42,602 nucleotides of DNA from Nanobdellota archaeon (GCA_018819305.1 JAHJQO010000054.1:1-42602), one strand, 5' to 3'; shown: positions 16,692-25,475, counted from the stretch's first letter. Numbers and translations: made by a program. The notes: generated by a model from the letters alone, not told the origin.

Positions 16692-16875
16692 GACTAGCGC
16701 GCGGCTAAAATAAAAAAGGAAAACTTTAACTAAATTCGATTTAATCAATGTTATGCGCTCCCGAGATGTTTTTTTATCGAAGGACGAGGCTCGTTAGAGC
16801 CAAAGAGTTTTGCCTTTAATTGATGATTTTTTTATGAAAATGACGCGTGATTGTGTATAAGAAAAATAAAAAATT
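16692..16875. other. 184-bp convergent gap with a small GC-rich hairpin
   Basis: No gene seen. It contains a perfect hairpin GGCTC-GTTA-GAGCC near 16789-16802, beside ACGAGGCTCGT, in otherwise AT-rich sequence, plus several T and A runs. It may act as a bidirectional terminator for the methyltransferase and slipin genes. I see no known RNA family. Confidence 0.35.
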
Positions 16876-17637
16876 TTAACCCTTTTTCTTATTAAGCTTC
16901 ATCCCTACAGCTTCAAATGCTCTCAGCACTTCGACTGGCAGTGCAAAGATTATTGTATTGCTCTGGTCGCTACTGAGGTCATTGATTGTTTGAAGAGTTC
17001 TGAGATGTAGTGCGCCTGGTGCTGCTGACAATGTATTGGCAGCCTTGGCCATGTTACTTGCAGCCATGACTTCTCCCTGGGCTTTGATGATAACAGCTCT
17101 TTTCTCTCTCTCAGCTTCTGCCTGCTTTCCAATGACTCTTTTCATCTCCTGAGGCAAAGTAATGTCTTTCAAATCTACATTATCAACTTTTATTCCCCAA
17201 GGGTCTGTTGCTTTGTCAACAATGAGTTGTATTTTTTTAGAAATCTCATCTCTCTCGCTTAGTAATTGGTCAAGCTCTACTTCTCCAACAATATTTCTCA
17301 TAGTTGTCTGAGCTATCTGGCTCACAGCCCATTGGAACTGCTCAACTTCAATAACAGCTTTTTTAGCTTCACTCACTTTATAATATATAACTGCATTAAT
17401 GCCGACTGTTATGTTGTCCTTTGTAATGCATTCCTGATCAGGCACATCAACTGCTTTGACTCTGATGTCAACTCTTTGCCAGCTGTGGATGACTGGCAGA
17501 ATCATTCTTAAGCCAGGCTTCATAACTCCGCTGAACTTTCCCAAAAGAAATCTGACTCCTCTCTCATACTCCTTAACAACCTTTAGACTACTCAAAATAA
17601 TTAGAACAATAACTCCTATAACCCAATAAAACCACAT
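16876..17637 (-). CDS. Stomatin/slipin-like SPFH membrane protein
   Basis: Membrane-scaffold protein of the SPFH (band 7) superfamily. An N-terminal hydrophobic anchor (WVIGVIVLIILSSL, residues 5-18) is followed by VVKEYERGVRFLLGKFSGVMKPGL, the conserved slipin start. The SPFH domain then runs through QECITKDNITVGINAVIYYKV and AQTTMRNIVGEVELDQLLSERD. An Ala/Glu-rich coiled-coil segment (QAEAEREKRAVIIKAQGEVMAA) and a hydrophobic end complete it. The 253-residue length is typical for the p-stomatin group. The NfeD-type partner often encoded next to it is not seen here. A very strong ribosome-binding site (GGGGGTGA) precedes the ATG. Confidence 0.93.
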   Translation of the reverse strand: MWFYWVIGVIVLIILSSLKVVKEYERGVRFLLGKFSGVMKPGLRMILPVIHSWQRVDIRVKAVDVPDQECITKDNITVGINAVIYYKVSEAKKAVIEVEQFQWAVSQIAQTTMRNIVGEVELDQLLSERDEISKKIQLIVDKATDPWGIKVDNVDLKDITLPQEMKRVIGKQAEAEREKRAVIIKAQGEVMAASNMAKAANTLSAAPGALHLRTLQTINDLSSDQSNTIIFALPVEVLRAFEAVGMKLNKKKG

Positions 17638-17742
17638 ATTAAACTCACCCCCTTATAGAAATAGGTCATTAAGAACTCTATTTAAAGGTTTCTTTTTTTC
17701 AGAATAAGTTTTTTAAACAAATTTGTTTTCGCTATTCATAAG

Positions 17743-18384
17743 ATGCAAGAGACTGAACTAATTCCAACTCAAAACGAAGTAAGAACTTGGTTGTTAACAA
17801 CTTTAAAACATAGTTTTCATGTTGAATATTTTCTGGATAAGTTAGGATTGGGAAGTAAGGACCCTGAAAGGCCGCATGACTTGGTTGGTTTTGGCAATAA
17901 ATTTGAATGGGATGTTATCAAAGGATTTGCCTTGGCATTAAGAGAGCCAAAAGTTGATTTTGAAAAATACATTTCTCCTTCAAGAGAACTGCACAGGCAA
18001 CAGTATCATCATCGAAAATGGAATAATCCTAATCCTGAGGATATTACAAAACCAATTCGGGGCGCTTCAAGAGAAGACATGTTTGTTGGCGCAGTTGATG
18101 CAACCTGTTCTTTGCTTGAAAACAGAAGCTATCAAGGAGGAAATCATGATTATGATGAAATCACCAGGCTTGCCAGTAAAAACCCACCGCACAGGACTCA
18201 CTGGATGCTTAAGATCATACCTGATATGCGAGAAATTAAACAGCCAGAACTTTTTTTAATTGACAATCTTGCTGATTTTCCTAACATCGGAGTTCCTGTT
18301 GATTTGTATAAAGCAATTAAATCCAGAACAGCAGAAACTCTTGAAATGCTTAAAAGAGATTATGATTATATAATTGTTGAGTGA
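17743..18384 (+). CDS. Unrecognised His-rich protein, possibly metal-dependent
   Basis: 213 residues, soluble. Many His/Asp positions look like ligands: KHSFHVEYFLDKLGLG, RPHDLVGFGNKFEWDVI, RELHRQQYHHRKWN and GGNHDYDEI. This spacing in a mostly helical protein suggests an HD-like or related all-alpha metallohydrolase fold, but no exact family signature is present and I do not name one. Single gene: an AT-rich promoter (TTTTTTAAACAAATTTG) lies about 25 nt before the ATG, and the next gene converges on it. Confidence 0.65.
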   Translation: MQETELIPTQNEVRTWLLTTLKHSFHVEYFLDKLGLGSKDPERPHDLVGFGNKFEWDVIKGFALALREPKVDFEKYISPSRELHRQQYHHRKWNNPNPEDITKPIRGASREDMFVGAVDATCSLLENRSYQGGNHDYDEITRLASKNPPHRTHWMLKIIPDMREIKQPELFLIDNLADFPNIGVPVDLYKAIKSRTAETLEMLKRDYDYIIVE

Positions 18385-18418
18385 GTTAATACTTTATTCT
18401 TGCTTTGTTTGAAAGAAA

Positions 18419-19234
18419 CTAACGATTTATAAGAAATGCATGGTCTAAATCACCAGCATATAAAGTTCCAAATCGATACTCACCAAATTGAATAAAGAAC
18501 ATGTGTCTGACTGCTACTTCAGGTCCTGCTTTTTTCTCTTCCTTTATATGTCCATTGAGAATCAATCTATGTGAAACTTCTACATATGAGAAATTTCGTT
18601 TAGATTGCTCATCAAAACTATAGACTTTATGTCTGTAATCTCCAATTAACTCATTTATTTTATCTACGTGAGATTCCAGATGATAAAGTCCCACTAAGAA
18701 TTCAATTGCATTTTCACAAGACTGTGCAAAACCATGCTTGGCATTAATTGCTGATTCTGCTGCTTCTTTTGAATATTCAACAAGATCATATTTTCCTTTT
18801 TCTGTTAAATCTTCAGTAACCAAAAAATAAATGCTATTAGGATTAGTTGATGAGGATAGTATTCCATCTTTTGCAGTGATAAAATAGTTTTTAGGCACAT
18901 TAAAACCAAATGCTTTCAAGTTTTTTTCACTTTGAATTATATCTGGAATATAATGTTCATTATCAATAACATAATAATCAAATTCAGGATATCTAATCCT
19001 GGTTTTAATCAAATAACCTTCACCAATGTCAGCTAATACCTGTCTTGTTCCTTGGTTAATGATTGGAAAATCATCTTTTTTAATAAATAGATTATTATCT
19101 GTATAAATATGGAGCGAATCTTTTTCGCATTCACCAGTGTCCAAGAGAAATTTGCGAAATAACTTCAAAGTAGCTTCATTTGTAGATGCGTTAACAATAT
19201 CATTAAGCTTGGAAATTGTTTTATTTGCCTGCAT
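18419..19234 (-). CDS. Unrecognised 271-aa soluble protein
   Basis: No signal peptide or membrane span. Recognisable stretches are DIGEGYLIKTRIRYPEFDYYVID and, near the end, EVAVRHMFFIQFGEYRFGTLYAGDLDHAFL, but I cannot place them in a family. The N-terminal 50 residues look helical and the rest alternates strands and helices. It is transcribed away from the pilin-like gene across about 130 bp that hold promoters for both. Confidence 0.55.
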   Translation of the reverse strand: MQANKTISKLNDIVNASTNEATLKLFRKFLLDTGECEKDSLHIYTDNNLFIKKDDFPIINQGTRQVLADIGEGYLIKTRIRYPEFDYYVIDNEHYIPDIIQSEKNLKAFGFNVPKNYFITAKDGILSSSTNPNSIYFLVTEDLTEKGKYDLVEYSKEAAESAINAKHGFAQSCENAIEFLVGLYHLESHVDKINELIGDYRHKVYSFDEQSKRNFSYVEVSHRLILNGHIKEEKKAGPEVAVRHMFFIQFGEYRFGTLYAGDLDHAFLINR

Positions 19235-19365
19235 TTTAGGGACCAGAAAGTAGAGAAACCTTATAAATCATTCTGAAATGAAGCTTATTTCAATAAGGAG
19301 CAACAGAAAAATATATAAACCTATTTTCGTAATATGCAATTATACGCGTAAAAAGAGGTGAATAT

Positions 19366-19827
19366 TTGGATATTCATAGTGGGCTTGATAGTTTTTCTCA
19401 TGAAAAGAAGGGAATGTCTCCTTTGATAGCTACAGTACTCTTAATTGCTTTTGCAGTTGCTCTTGGAGCCATGATTATGAACTGGAGTTCTAGTTTAGGT
19501 GAAGATAATTCAGGTCCTGATTGTTCTACCATCAGCTTTATTATCAGTCCTTATTTGTGCTATGCTGAGAACATGATTAAAATGAGTGTGAAGACTGATA
19601 AAGCTGTGGAATCAGTCACTGTCAGGGTTATTGATCAGAATATTCAGAATGATATTTCATTAAAAAATTCAAAGCTTCCTCCTGGAGGTGTTCTGCAAAA
19701 AGACATTTCATATGTGAAGCCTGAAGGCAAAACATACATTGGCTTGATTCCAAGTATCAAGCATAAAAATGAAATTGTTCCTTGTGAGAATCCAGTCTAT
19801 GAGCTGGGCGACCTGCCTAAATGCTGA
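19366..19827 (+). CDS. Archaeal type IV pilin-like protein
   Basis: A 153-residue exported protein with the archaeal pilin/archaellin-like N-terminus: a short charged leader (HEKKGMSP) then the hydrophobic helix LIATVLLIAFAVALGAMIMNW. This is the class III signal seen in DUF1628-type pilin N-domain proteins; the helix forms the core of a filament or anchors the protein. The ectodomain has four cysteines and looks beta-rich, ending YELGDLPKC. The start is TTG at 19366, supported by GAGGTG seven bases upstream. AATATATAAACC near 19309 is a good TATA box. Confidence 0.78.
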   Translation: MDIHSGLDSFSHEKKGMSPLIATVLLIAFAVALGAMIMNWSSSLGEDNSGPDCSTISFIISPYLCYAENMIKMSVKTDKAVESVTVRVIDQNIQNDISLKNSKLPPGGVLQKDISYVKPEGKTYIGLIPSIKHKNEIVPCENPVYELGDLPKC

Positions 19828-19833
19828 TGTGTT

Positions 19834-20304
19834 CTACAAGAATTCTTTTGTTAAAATCATTTCAACATAATGCATGTTTTCATTCTTTTTGTAAAGAATG
19901 GCCGCTCCATCGCATTCAATACTGCTTAACACTTGTGCAGTTGCGTCTTTTTTATCAGGTAATATCATTTCTCCTAACTTATTTTTATTATGTTCATAGA
20001 ATGATTCTGAAATAGATTCCCCCTGAAGGTAGATTATGGGATGTGGAAGGATAATTTCAGATACGATCGCATCTGCTTCTTCAAAATCCACTAATTCATC
20101 AAGTAATGGTAATCTCATCCGGGGGTCATATAGTTCTGCTCGAATTATCATATCATTAAAGCCACAGCCATAAGATTCAAGCCTTTCTTCAAATTTACTT
20201 AAATCAACAGGAACATCTGAAAGCCTATTCTTCAACGTCCTGAACTCTGATTCTCCACCTTCTTTTGAAATTTTATATTCTTGAACTATTATGTTTAAAT
20301 CCAT
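19834..20304 (-). CDS. Unrecognised 156-aa acidic protein
   Basis: No family recognised. An acidic soluble protein (MDLNIIVQEYKISKEGGESEF at the start) containing LPHPIIYLQGESISESFYEHNKNKLGEMIL, with no membrane span. It converges on the pilin-like gene with 6 bp between stops. On the minus strand TTTAAATTTC lies about 25 nt before the ATG, consistent with leaderless expression. Confidence 0.6.
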   Translation of the reverse strand: MDLNIIVQEYKISKEGGESEFRTLKNRLSDVPVDLSKFEERLESYGCGFNDMIIRAELYDPRMRLPLLDELVDFEEADAIVSEIILPHPIIYLQGESISESFYEHNKNKLGEMILPDKKDATAQVLSSIECDGAAILYKKNENMHYVEMILTKEFL

Positions 20305-20397
20305 AATTCTAAAATTAGTTATTGAAATTTAAATAATTTTGCATTAAAGCTATTGAATAACAAAGTTTTTTAAGTTGTATGTATTACTTTGGCTATT

Positions 20398-21165
20398 ATG
20401 GAAATAAGCCTTGATATTCGCAAGTCTGTTGAAGAGAATGCTGCTGAGTATTTTGAGAAATCAAAAAAAGCCAAGAAGAAGATTGAAGGCGTTGAAAAAG
20501 CCATTGATACTTACAAGAAGAAACTTAGTTCTTTGGAAGAACAGGAAGTTGAAAAGAAAACAGTTGTCAAGAAGAATGTTAAAAAAGAATGGTTTGAAAA
20601 GTTCAGATGGTTTGTGAGTTCTGATGGCTTTCTGGTTATTGGAGGCAGAGATGCTACAACTAATGAAATTGTTATCAAAAAATATTCTGATAAGGATGAC
20701 TTGGTTTTTCATACTGATATGAGAGGCAGTCCATTTGTGATTGTCAAGAGAGAATTAAAAAAAGGAGAACTACCTGAATCCACGATGCGAGAAGCTGCTG
20801 AATTCACAGCAGTTTTTTCTAAAGGATGGAAAATGGGAATGAGTACAATTGATGTTTTTTATGTAAAACCAGACCAGGTGAGCAAACAAATTGAATCCGG
20901 CGGCACTCTTACTAAAGGAGCATTTATGATTTATGGAGAGACAAAATATTATCATCCTGGAATGAGCTATGCAATAGGCATTTATGATGGCAAAGTTATG
21001 GGCGGGCCTCTGAGTGCAGTAAAAAAGAACTGCAAAGAGTTTGTTGAAATTGAGCAGGGCAATGAAAAACTCAGTGATGTTGCAAAGCTGATAAGAAAAA
21101 AGATTGGCGGAGAACTTGATGATATATTAAGAGCTCTGCCTGCTGGTTCTAAGGTTAAAGGATAA
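20398..21165 (+). CDS. Stand-alone NFACT-R (Rqc2/NEMF C-terminal-half) protein
   Basis: Rqc2/NEMF/RqcH proteins bind obstructed 60S/50S subunits and act in ribosome quality control. Only the second half of that architecture is here. A coiled-coil segment (DIRKSVEENAAEYFEKSKKAKKKIEG) is followed by the NFACT-R domain (WFEKFRWFVSSDGFLVIGGRDATTNE, DDLVFHTDMRGSPFVIVK) and the usual archaeal end (DDILRALPAGSKV). The NFACT-N and HhH domains, about 400 residues, are missing, and the upstream gene is unrelated and on the other strand. ATG 20398 fits better than the TTG at 20389. Either the protein is split in this lineage or the N half was lost. Confidence 0.85.
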   Translation: MEISLDIRKSVEENAAEYFEKSKKAKKKIEGVEKAIDTYKKKLSSLEEQEVEKKTVVKKNVKKEWFEKFRWFVSSDGFLVIGGRDATTNEIVIKKYSDKDDLVFHTDMRGSPFVIVKRELKKGELPESTMREAAEFTAVFSKGWKMGMSTIDVFYVKPDQVSKQIESGGTLTKGAFMIYGETKYYHPGMSYAIGIYDGKVMGGPLSAVKKNCKEFVEIEQGNEKLSDVAKLIRKKIGGELDDILRALPAGSKVKG

Positions 21166-21167
21166 AG

Positions 21168-21302
21168 TCAGAAAAATAATCTAATATATATTCCATATCT
21201 CTTGGCAAAGTCTTCTACATGAATGCTTTTTTCTTTGCTGATTTTTTTTATCTTCTCAACAAATTCCTGCCTTAATTCTGGCTCTAGCATGTTATTTTTC
21301 AT
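21168..21302 (-). CDS. Tiny 44-aa protein with (R/K)-x-E-F-V-E-K ... DFAKRYG pattern
   Basis: Below the track cut-off. The ATG at 21302 starts one base after the phosphomannomutase stop, so the two are co-transcribed. The sequence MLEPELRQEFVEKIKKISKEK then VEDFAKRYG resembles small antitoxin-like or DUF2683-type segments common in DPANN archaea (elrpEFvekmkki...vddFekRYg). It ends three bases from the stop of the convergent NFACT-R gene. The match is from memory, so the family is tentative. Confidence 0.55.
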   Translation of the reverse strand: MKNNMLEPELRQEFVEKIKKISKEKSIHVEDFAKRYGIYIRLFF

Positions 21303-21303
21303 C

Positions 21304-22644
21304 TTATTTAATCATAGAAATAATCTTTTCTTTCATTTCATCAAGTTTTTCTTTTGTATCTGCTTCTAGTCTTAATCTTACAATAGGTTCTGTATTGCTC
21401 TTTCTCAGGCTGAACCACCAGTCAGGATACTCAACATAAAGTCCGTCTATCTCAAGGTTTTTTCCATCTGGAAAAGCATGCCTTAGTTTGCCAAGAGTCA
21501 TGTTAGGGTTTTTGACACGGAAGTTGAATTCAGGACTTGAAAAATATTTTTGCAAAGGCTTTGCAAGCTCAGAAAGTTTTTTCCTGCTCTGCACCAATAC
21601 TTTCATGACTTTAAGAGCAGCATATAAGCCGTCGTCAATTGCATAATGGTCCTGAAAAATAATATGGCCTGAGAGCTCAGCGCCAAAAACCCCTCCTTCT
21701 TCTGTGAGTTTTTTCTTGTAAAAAGGATTGCCAACCCGCATCTTGGTTCCTTGTCCATGATTCTCTTTTAGCACATCTTCAATTATCTTGCTGAATCTTA
21801 AATCATAATAAACTCTTTTATCGCTTCTTCCTTTGAGTTCATAAGGAATAAGAATTCCAATAAGAATATCTGTGAAAACAATTTCTCCTGTATCATCAAC
21901 ACAATAACACCTGTCTGCATCGCCGTCAAAGAAAATTCCCAGGTCTGCTTTTTCTTCAACAACTTTTTTCCTTAAGTCATCAAAATTCTCTAAATCATGA
22001 GGATTAGCAGGATGATTTGGAAAAGTGCAGTCAATTTCCTCAAATAATGGAATAACTTCAATATCAAGCTTTTCAAAAACAGGCTTTGCATTAATACTAC
22101 CCATGCCATTGCCGTAGTCAACAACAACTTTCAATCCTTTGACCTCGCTGAATTTTTCACTCAGTTCTTCAACATATTCATCCAGGATTTCAAATTCCTG
22201 CACTTTGCCTTTTTTCTCTTTTACTTCATTAACAATAGCATCATTGACAACTAGTTTTCTGATTTCATCCATGTCACCAGGGCTTGACAACTGAATATTT
22301 GGATGTTTGACCATTTTCAGAGCATTGTATTCTGGAGGATTATGAGAAGCAGTAATCATTATGCCGCCAGCAAATCCTTTTTTGGCAATTGCATAATAAA
22401 GCATTGGTGTGGAACAAAGCCCTATATCATATACATCAACACCAACATCAACTAATGCATCAACAACTGCCTTGTGAATTGCAGGAGAAGAAGTTCTTGC
22501 ATCCCTGCCAATAACAATATTGTCTGCCTGCAGAAAAAAAGCAAGAGCCTTGGCTGCTGCTGCAGCTTCTTTTTCACTCAGATCAGAAGGATAGATTCCT
22601 CTTACATCATAAGCCTTGAAAACTTTAATATTTATATCACTCAT
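21304..22644 (-). CDS. manB: Phosphomannomutase / phosphoglucomutase
   Basis: Interconverts hexose-6-phosphates and hexose-1-phosphates for nucleotide-sugar synthesis; glucosamine mutase activity cannot be excluded. It has all four alpha-D-phosphohexomutase signatures: catalytic phosphoserine loop TASHNPPEYN, metal loop DGDADR, sugar-specificity loop GAELSGH (GEMSGH in typical PMM/PGM), and phosphate-binding KSNTEPIVRLRLEA near the end. The N-terminus is FKAYDVRGIYP. The 446-residue length is typical. It is preceded by its own promoter region and followed directly by the 44-aa ORF. Confidence 0.93.
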   Translation of the reverse strand: MSDINIKVFKAYDVRGIYPSDLSEKEAAAAAKALAFFLQADNIVIGRDARTSSPAIHKAVVDALVDVGVDVYDIGLCSTPMLYYAIAKKGFAGGIMITASHNPPEYNALKMVKHPNIQLSSPGDMDEIRKLVVNDAIVNEVKEKKGKVQEFEILDEYVEELSEKFSEVKGLKVVVDYGNGMGSINAKPVFEKLDIEVIPLFEEIDCTFPNHPANPHDLENFDDLRKKVVEEKADLGIFFDGDADRCYCVDDTGEIVFTDILIGILIPYELKGRSDKRVYYDLRFSKIIEDVLKENHGQGTKMRVGNPFYKKKLTEEGGVFGAELSGHIIFQDHYAIDDGLYAALKVMKVLVQSRKKLSELAKPLQKYFSSPEFNFRVKNPNMTLGKLRHAFPDGKNLEIDGLYVEYPDWWFSLRKSNTEPIVRLRLEADTKEKLDEMKEKIISMIK

Positions 22645-22728
22645 TCTCTTTCAAATAAAAGAAGAAAATAATAGTTTAAAAACTTTTTTATATCAAAAAA
22701 TTTATAAGTCAAATATGGGATATTATGC

Positions 22729-23172
22729 ATGATGGCAGAAAAAATCGCAATTAGACCTTGTGTTGTATTATTTAAGGATAATAAGGTGTTATGTATTCGT
22801 TCTAAGTATGCTGATGGTGAATATTATTTGTTTCCTGGAGGTGGAATTGAATCAGGTGAGACTATCTTGAATTGTGCTATTCGGGAGATGAGAGAGGAGA
22901 CAGGATTAACTGTCGATATTGTGAAATTGATATATGTTAATGACTGGATTAAAGATAAAAAATCTAATGAACGTGTTTTGAATATGTTTTTTCTGGCAAA
23001 ACATAAAAGTGGAAAAATTATCAAGGGCGAGAAAGACGGTGGTAAGGTTAAGAGTGTTGAGTGGATTGATTTGGACAAATTTTCCGAAATAGACTTTAGA
23101 CCTAAATCTGTGGCAAAGAGAATTAAAAAAGATTCTGAGAAAAATTTTCAGGAATTGGTTTATTTTGAATGA
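22729..23172 (+). CDS. NUDIX hydrolase
   Basis: Hydrolyses a nucleoside-diphosphate-linked compound. The NUDIX box is complete: GGGIESGETILNCAIREMREETGL (G-x5-E-x7-REUxEExGU). The rest of the 147-residue fold matches, with FPGGG before the box and VKSVEWIDLDKF after. The substrate cannot be told. TTTATAAG sits about 25 nt upstream, so transcription is probably leaderless from ATG 22729 or 22732. Confidence 0.92.
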   Translation: MMAEKIAIRPCVVLFKDNKVLCIRSKYADGEYYLFPGGGIESGETILNCAIREMREETGLTVDIVKLIYVNDWIKDKKSNERVLNMFFLAKHKSGKIIKGEKDGGKVKSVEWIDLDKFSEIDFRPKSVAKRIKKDSEKNFQELVYFE

Positions 23173-23217
23173 TATTCTTTACTGTTTACAAAGTAGAGAT
23201 ATAACAACGCTTTCAAA

Positions 23218-23784
23218 ATGAGAATAATAATATATGTTCCGGGAATTCATGAAGATGAAAAAAATGGTTTGATTAATACATTATCTAGTATTTCTAATGT
23301 TGATTTTATTTTGTTTTCTCCTTGGTCTTCTATTGAAGAATTAGAGGAATTAAATTTGAATTCATTGCATGAAAAACTATTAGCTCTTATCAAGGAGAAA
23401 AGTGCAGAAAATCAAGTATTTCTTGCAGGAAGAAGCTTTGGCGGAGGAATTGCATTAACTTTGAATTCTGATTTAATTAAGGGAATCATTCTATTTGCAC
23501 CTGCAATAAAGTTTTCTACAGTTAATGAGTTTAAAAAAGATGTCCTGTTTAAAAATATTAAAGGTTTTTTTGAGAAGTCTGTTAATAAAGAATTTATTGA
23601 TTTGCTGTCTGTGCCTATTCTGATTTTTCATGATGAGGCAGACAAAAAAATTCCATTTTCAAATTCTGAAAGGATGTCTGAAAGCTGCAATAATATTAAA
23701 TTGATTAGATGCCAAAAAGGACATAATTTTGAAAACAGCAAAGAACTTAATATGTACATTATGAAATGGCTTGATGAAATATGA
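23218..23784 (+). CDS. Small alpha/beta hydrolase
   Basis: 188 residues with the alpha/beta-hydrolase catalytic set. The nucleophile elbow is AGRSFGGGIA (G-x-S-x-G-G), the acid is in ILIFHDEADKKIPF, and the histidine is in RCQKGHNFE. The N-terminus is a typical first strand (IIIYVPGIHED). Small single-domain members of this kind (dienelactone-hydrolase or DUF-type serine hydrolases) act on esters or unknown substrates. It follows the NUDIX gene by 45 bp on the same strand and may share its transcript. It is the last housekeeping-style gene before the toxin-antitoxin island. Confidence 0.85.
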   Translation: MRIIIYVPGIHEDEKNGLINTLSSISNVDFILFSPWSSIEELEELNLNSLHEKLLALIKEKSAENQVFLAGRSFGGGIALTLNSDLIKGIILFAPAIKFSTVNEFKKDVLFKNIKGFFEKSVNKEFIDLLSVPILIFHDEADKKIPFSNSERMSESCNNIKLIRCQKGHNFENSKELNMYIMKWLDEI

Positions 23785-23955
23785 ATAATTATTTTCTCAT
23801 ATATCTGTGTTGCTTTAAATTTGGTTTATTTTTGTAAAATATTTATTTCTTGTCCTACATATACTAAAAATCCTATAAAAAAATAAAAACTTTTTTAATC
23901 CTCAGGTATATCAAAGGAAAAATCTGAAAACTAATAAAGAGAATAAAAAAAGAAA

Positions 23956-24426
23956 TTACTTAAAATCATCGAGTTTCTGCTTGAGTATCTTAATAAAAGC
24001 ATGTATATAAACTTGAAACTTCAGCTTATATTCTTTCCATGTTTCAGCACTAACAGGCCTGCCTTCATAATGCACACCATTTCTTAACAATCTCATGATT
24101 TCGATAGTTTCCCAGTCAATTTCCCATTCTTTATGCTTTGTGCAGATGTGGGCATACAAACATTGATGATTCTCTGAACGAATTTTTTCAAGGAGAAGAA
24201 TGCCTTGCACCAATTGCCGCATAATTTCATATTGGCTGCTCCATATCATGCTAACATTCTTTTTCTTCTCCATTATAGGTATGGTATCTTTTAGCGTATC
24301 CATGTCTTGTTTCACATTATCAAGCAATGATTTAGCCTTCTCAAAATCAATTTCTTCTGGCTCTTGCAAATTTCCTTCTGCAACACACTGATTGTAAACT
24401 TTGTCTAAATCTTTTATATGTTTCAT
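23956..24426 (-). CDS. HEPN-domain protein (module 1)
   Basis: A 156-residue all-helical protein. The last third holds EIMRLLRNGVHYEGRPV, the HEPN family's conserved Arg-Asn helix. The spacing is R-N-G-V-H-Y, so Tyr sits five residues after Arg with His just before it. Classical HEPN RNases have R-x4-6-H. In MNT/HEPN pairs the HEPN protein is usually the toxin, silenced by AMPylation from its MNT partner. Its ATG overlaps the MNT stop (ATGA), so the pair is coupled. Confidence 0.8.
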   Translation of the reverse strand: MKHIKDLDKVYNQCVAEGNLQEPEEIDFEKAKSLLDNVKQDMDTLKDTIPIMEKKKNVSMIWSSQYEIMRQLVQGILLLEKIRSENHQCLYAHICTKHKEWEIDWETIEIMRLLRNGVHYEGRPVSAETWKEYKLKFQVYIHAFIKILKQKLDDFK

Positions 24427-24989
24427 GCTTTCACCTCTGCAATGTCAAATATATTTCCTTTGACAAAATATCCTTTGACTACATTCTTCATTAATCCAGA
24501 ATGTATCTTCCTTGTATCTTGGACTGATTTGTAACTATGAACTTGAATTTCTCTTGCTTTTCCTTGGAAGCCTAGTCCTCTCCAAAGAGTGCCGAATCGT
24601 AGATCTTCCGAATCACCCAAAACAAAGATATCCACGTCGCTTTGAGTATTCCAGTCTGACCGAGCAAAGCTGCCAAAAATCACAATAACCCGGGCATTCC
24701 TTAGCTGCTGAAGTTTCATTAACAGACCTGTTTCATACATCTTTTGCATAGCATAAATCTTTTTTTTGTTGCGGTAATTCTCCTGTCTGAAATTGCCCTG
24801 AAAATAAGGCATTTTATCTTTGGGCTTTGTTCTATGTATGATGCTTTCTTTAAGCAGTTTGTTAAGCCATTTATTCGCAGCTGGTTCACTAATACTTGCA
24901 GTTTTTACTATGTCCTTGAAATGCCATTGGCGGGATGGCTCATTGAAAAAGAGCTCCAATATTCTTTCTTCTTTTGATGGCAGTCCCAT
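24423..24989 (-). CDS. MNT nucleotidyltransferase with N-terminal winged helix (module 1)
   Basis: 188 residues. Residues 1-65 form a winged-helix DNA-binding domain (EERILELFFNEPSRQWHFKDIVKTASISEPAANKWLNKL). A minimal nucleotidyltransferase fold follows with GSFARSDWNTQSDVDIFVLG, the G-S-x10-D-x-D catalytic motif. MNT partners in MntA/HepT-type systems transfer AMP to the HEPN protein; the attached HTH suggests the protein also represses its own operon. CATTTAAATAAT lies about 25-30 nt upstream on the minus strand, and ACTTAAGT (24993-25000) between it and the ATG is an operator candidate. Confidence 0.88.
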   Translation of the reverse strand: MGLPSKEERILELFFNEPSRQWHFKDIVKTASISEPAANKWLNKLLKESIIHRTKPKDKMPYFQGNFRQENYRNKKKIYAMQKMYETGLLMKLQQLRNARVIVIFGSFARSDWNTQSDVDIFVLGDSEDLRFGTLWRGLGFQGKAREIQVHSYKSVQDTRKIHSGLMKNVVKGYFVKGNIFDIAEVKA

Positions 24990-25169
24990 TTTACTTAAGT
25001 TAAAGCTTAGTATTATTTAAATGTTTTGCTTTTGCCTTACTTTCTACCTGCATCTTTTATCAAGGCATTTTTTCATCCTATTAAAATCAGATGAAATTTC
25101 TTAAATACAATAAGAAATTGCCTTCCCAAAAAATTCCTGAGATAAACACATTTGTATTAAGAACCACTC

Positions 25170-25430
25170 TCATTTTTTCCTGGCTTGTTTAATTGCGCTT
25201 TCCACATCAGATGTTTTTATTCCTTTATTTTTGGCAAAATCTCTTGTTTTTTTAAGGAGTTTATCAATTCCTGTGAAAGTAGGCATTTCCAGTTTTTTCA
25301 ATACAATGGTGTTGTTTTCTCCGATAACAATGAATTTTTCTCCGGTGTGAATTTTAAGTTTGTTTCTTAAACTCTGGGGGATAACTACCTGTCCTCTTGA
25401 ACTTACGCTTGTGATTTCAATATTTTCCAT
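25170..25430 (-). CDS. Orphan AbrB/MazE-type antitoxin-like regulator
   Basis: 86 residues. The N-terminal swapped-hairpin AbrB/SpoVT domain is clear: EITSVSSRGQVVIPQSLRNKLKIHTGEKFIVIGENNTIVLKKL. The C-terminal helical tail (GIDKLLKKTRDFAKNKGIKTSDVESAIKQARKK) resembles a toxin-binding tail and is similar in layout to the antitoxin at 25899. No toxin gene follows. Its promoter carries the same palindrome as that of the AbrB-PIN operon, so it probably arose by duplication and may cross-regulate it. Confidence 0.87.
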   Translation of the reverse strand: MENIEITSVSSRGQVVIPQSLRNKLKIHTGEKFIVIGENNTIVLKKLEMPTFTGIDKLLKKTRDFAKNKGIKTSDVESAIKQARKK

Positions 25431-25460
25431 TTTTTACCTCTTGATAATATTGTCTTATCA

Positions 25461-25475
25461 GTAAGAATATCTTAT
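25461..25475 (-). promoter_or_regulatory. Palindromic operator of the orphan AbrB gene
   Basis: GTAAGA-ATA-TCTTAT: the five inner bases of each arm are perfectly paired. It sits between a TATA-like region and the start, and its flanks (TATAACCAAAA, CATA) match those of the 26202 site. Confidence 0.5.

Noticed and set aside
16740-16810. Small structured RNA around GGCTC-GTTA-GAGCC
   Set aside because: A single short hairpin between convergent genes is more simply a terminator; no further conserved structure could be seen.
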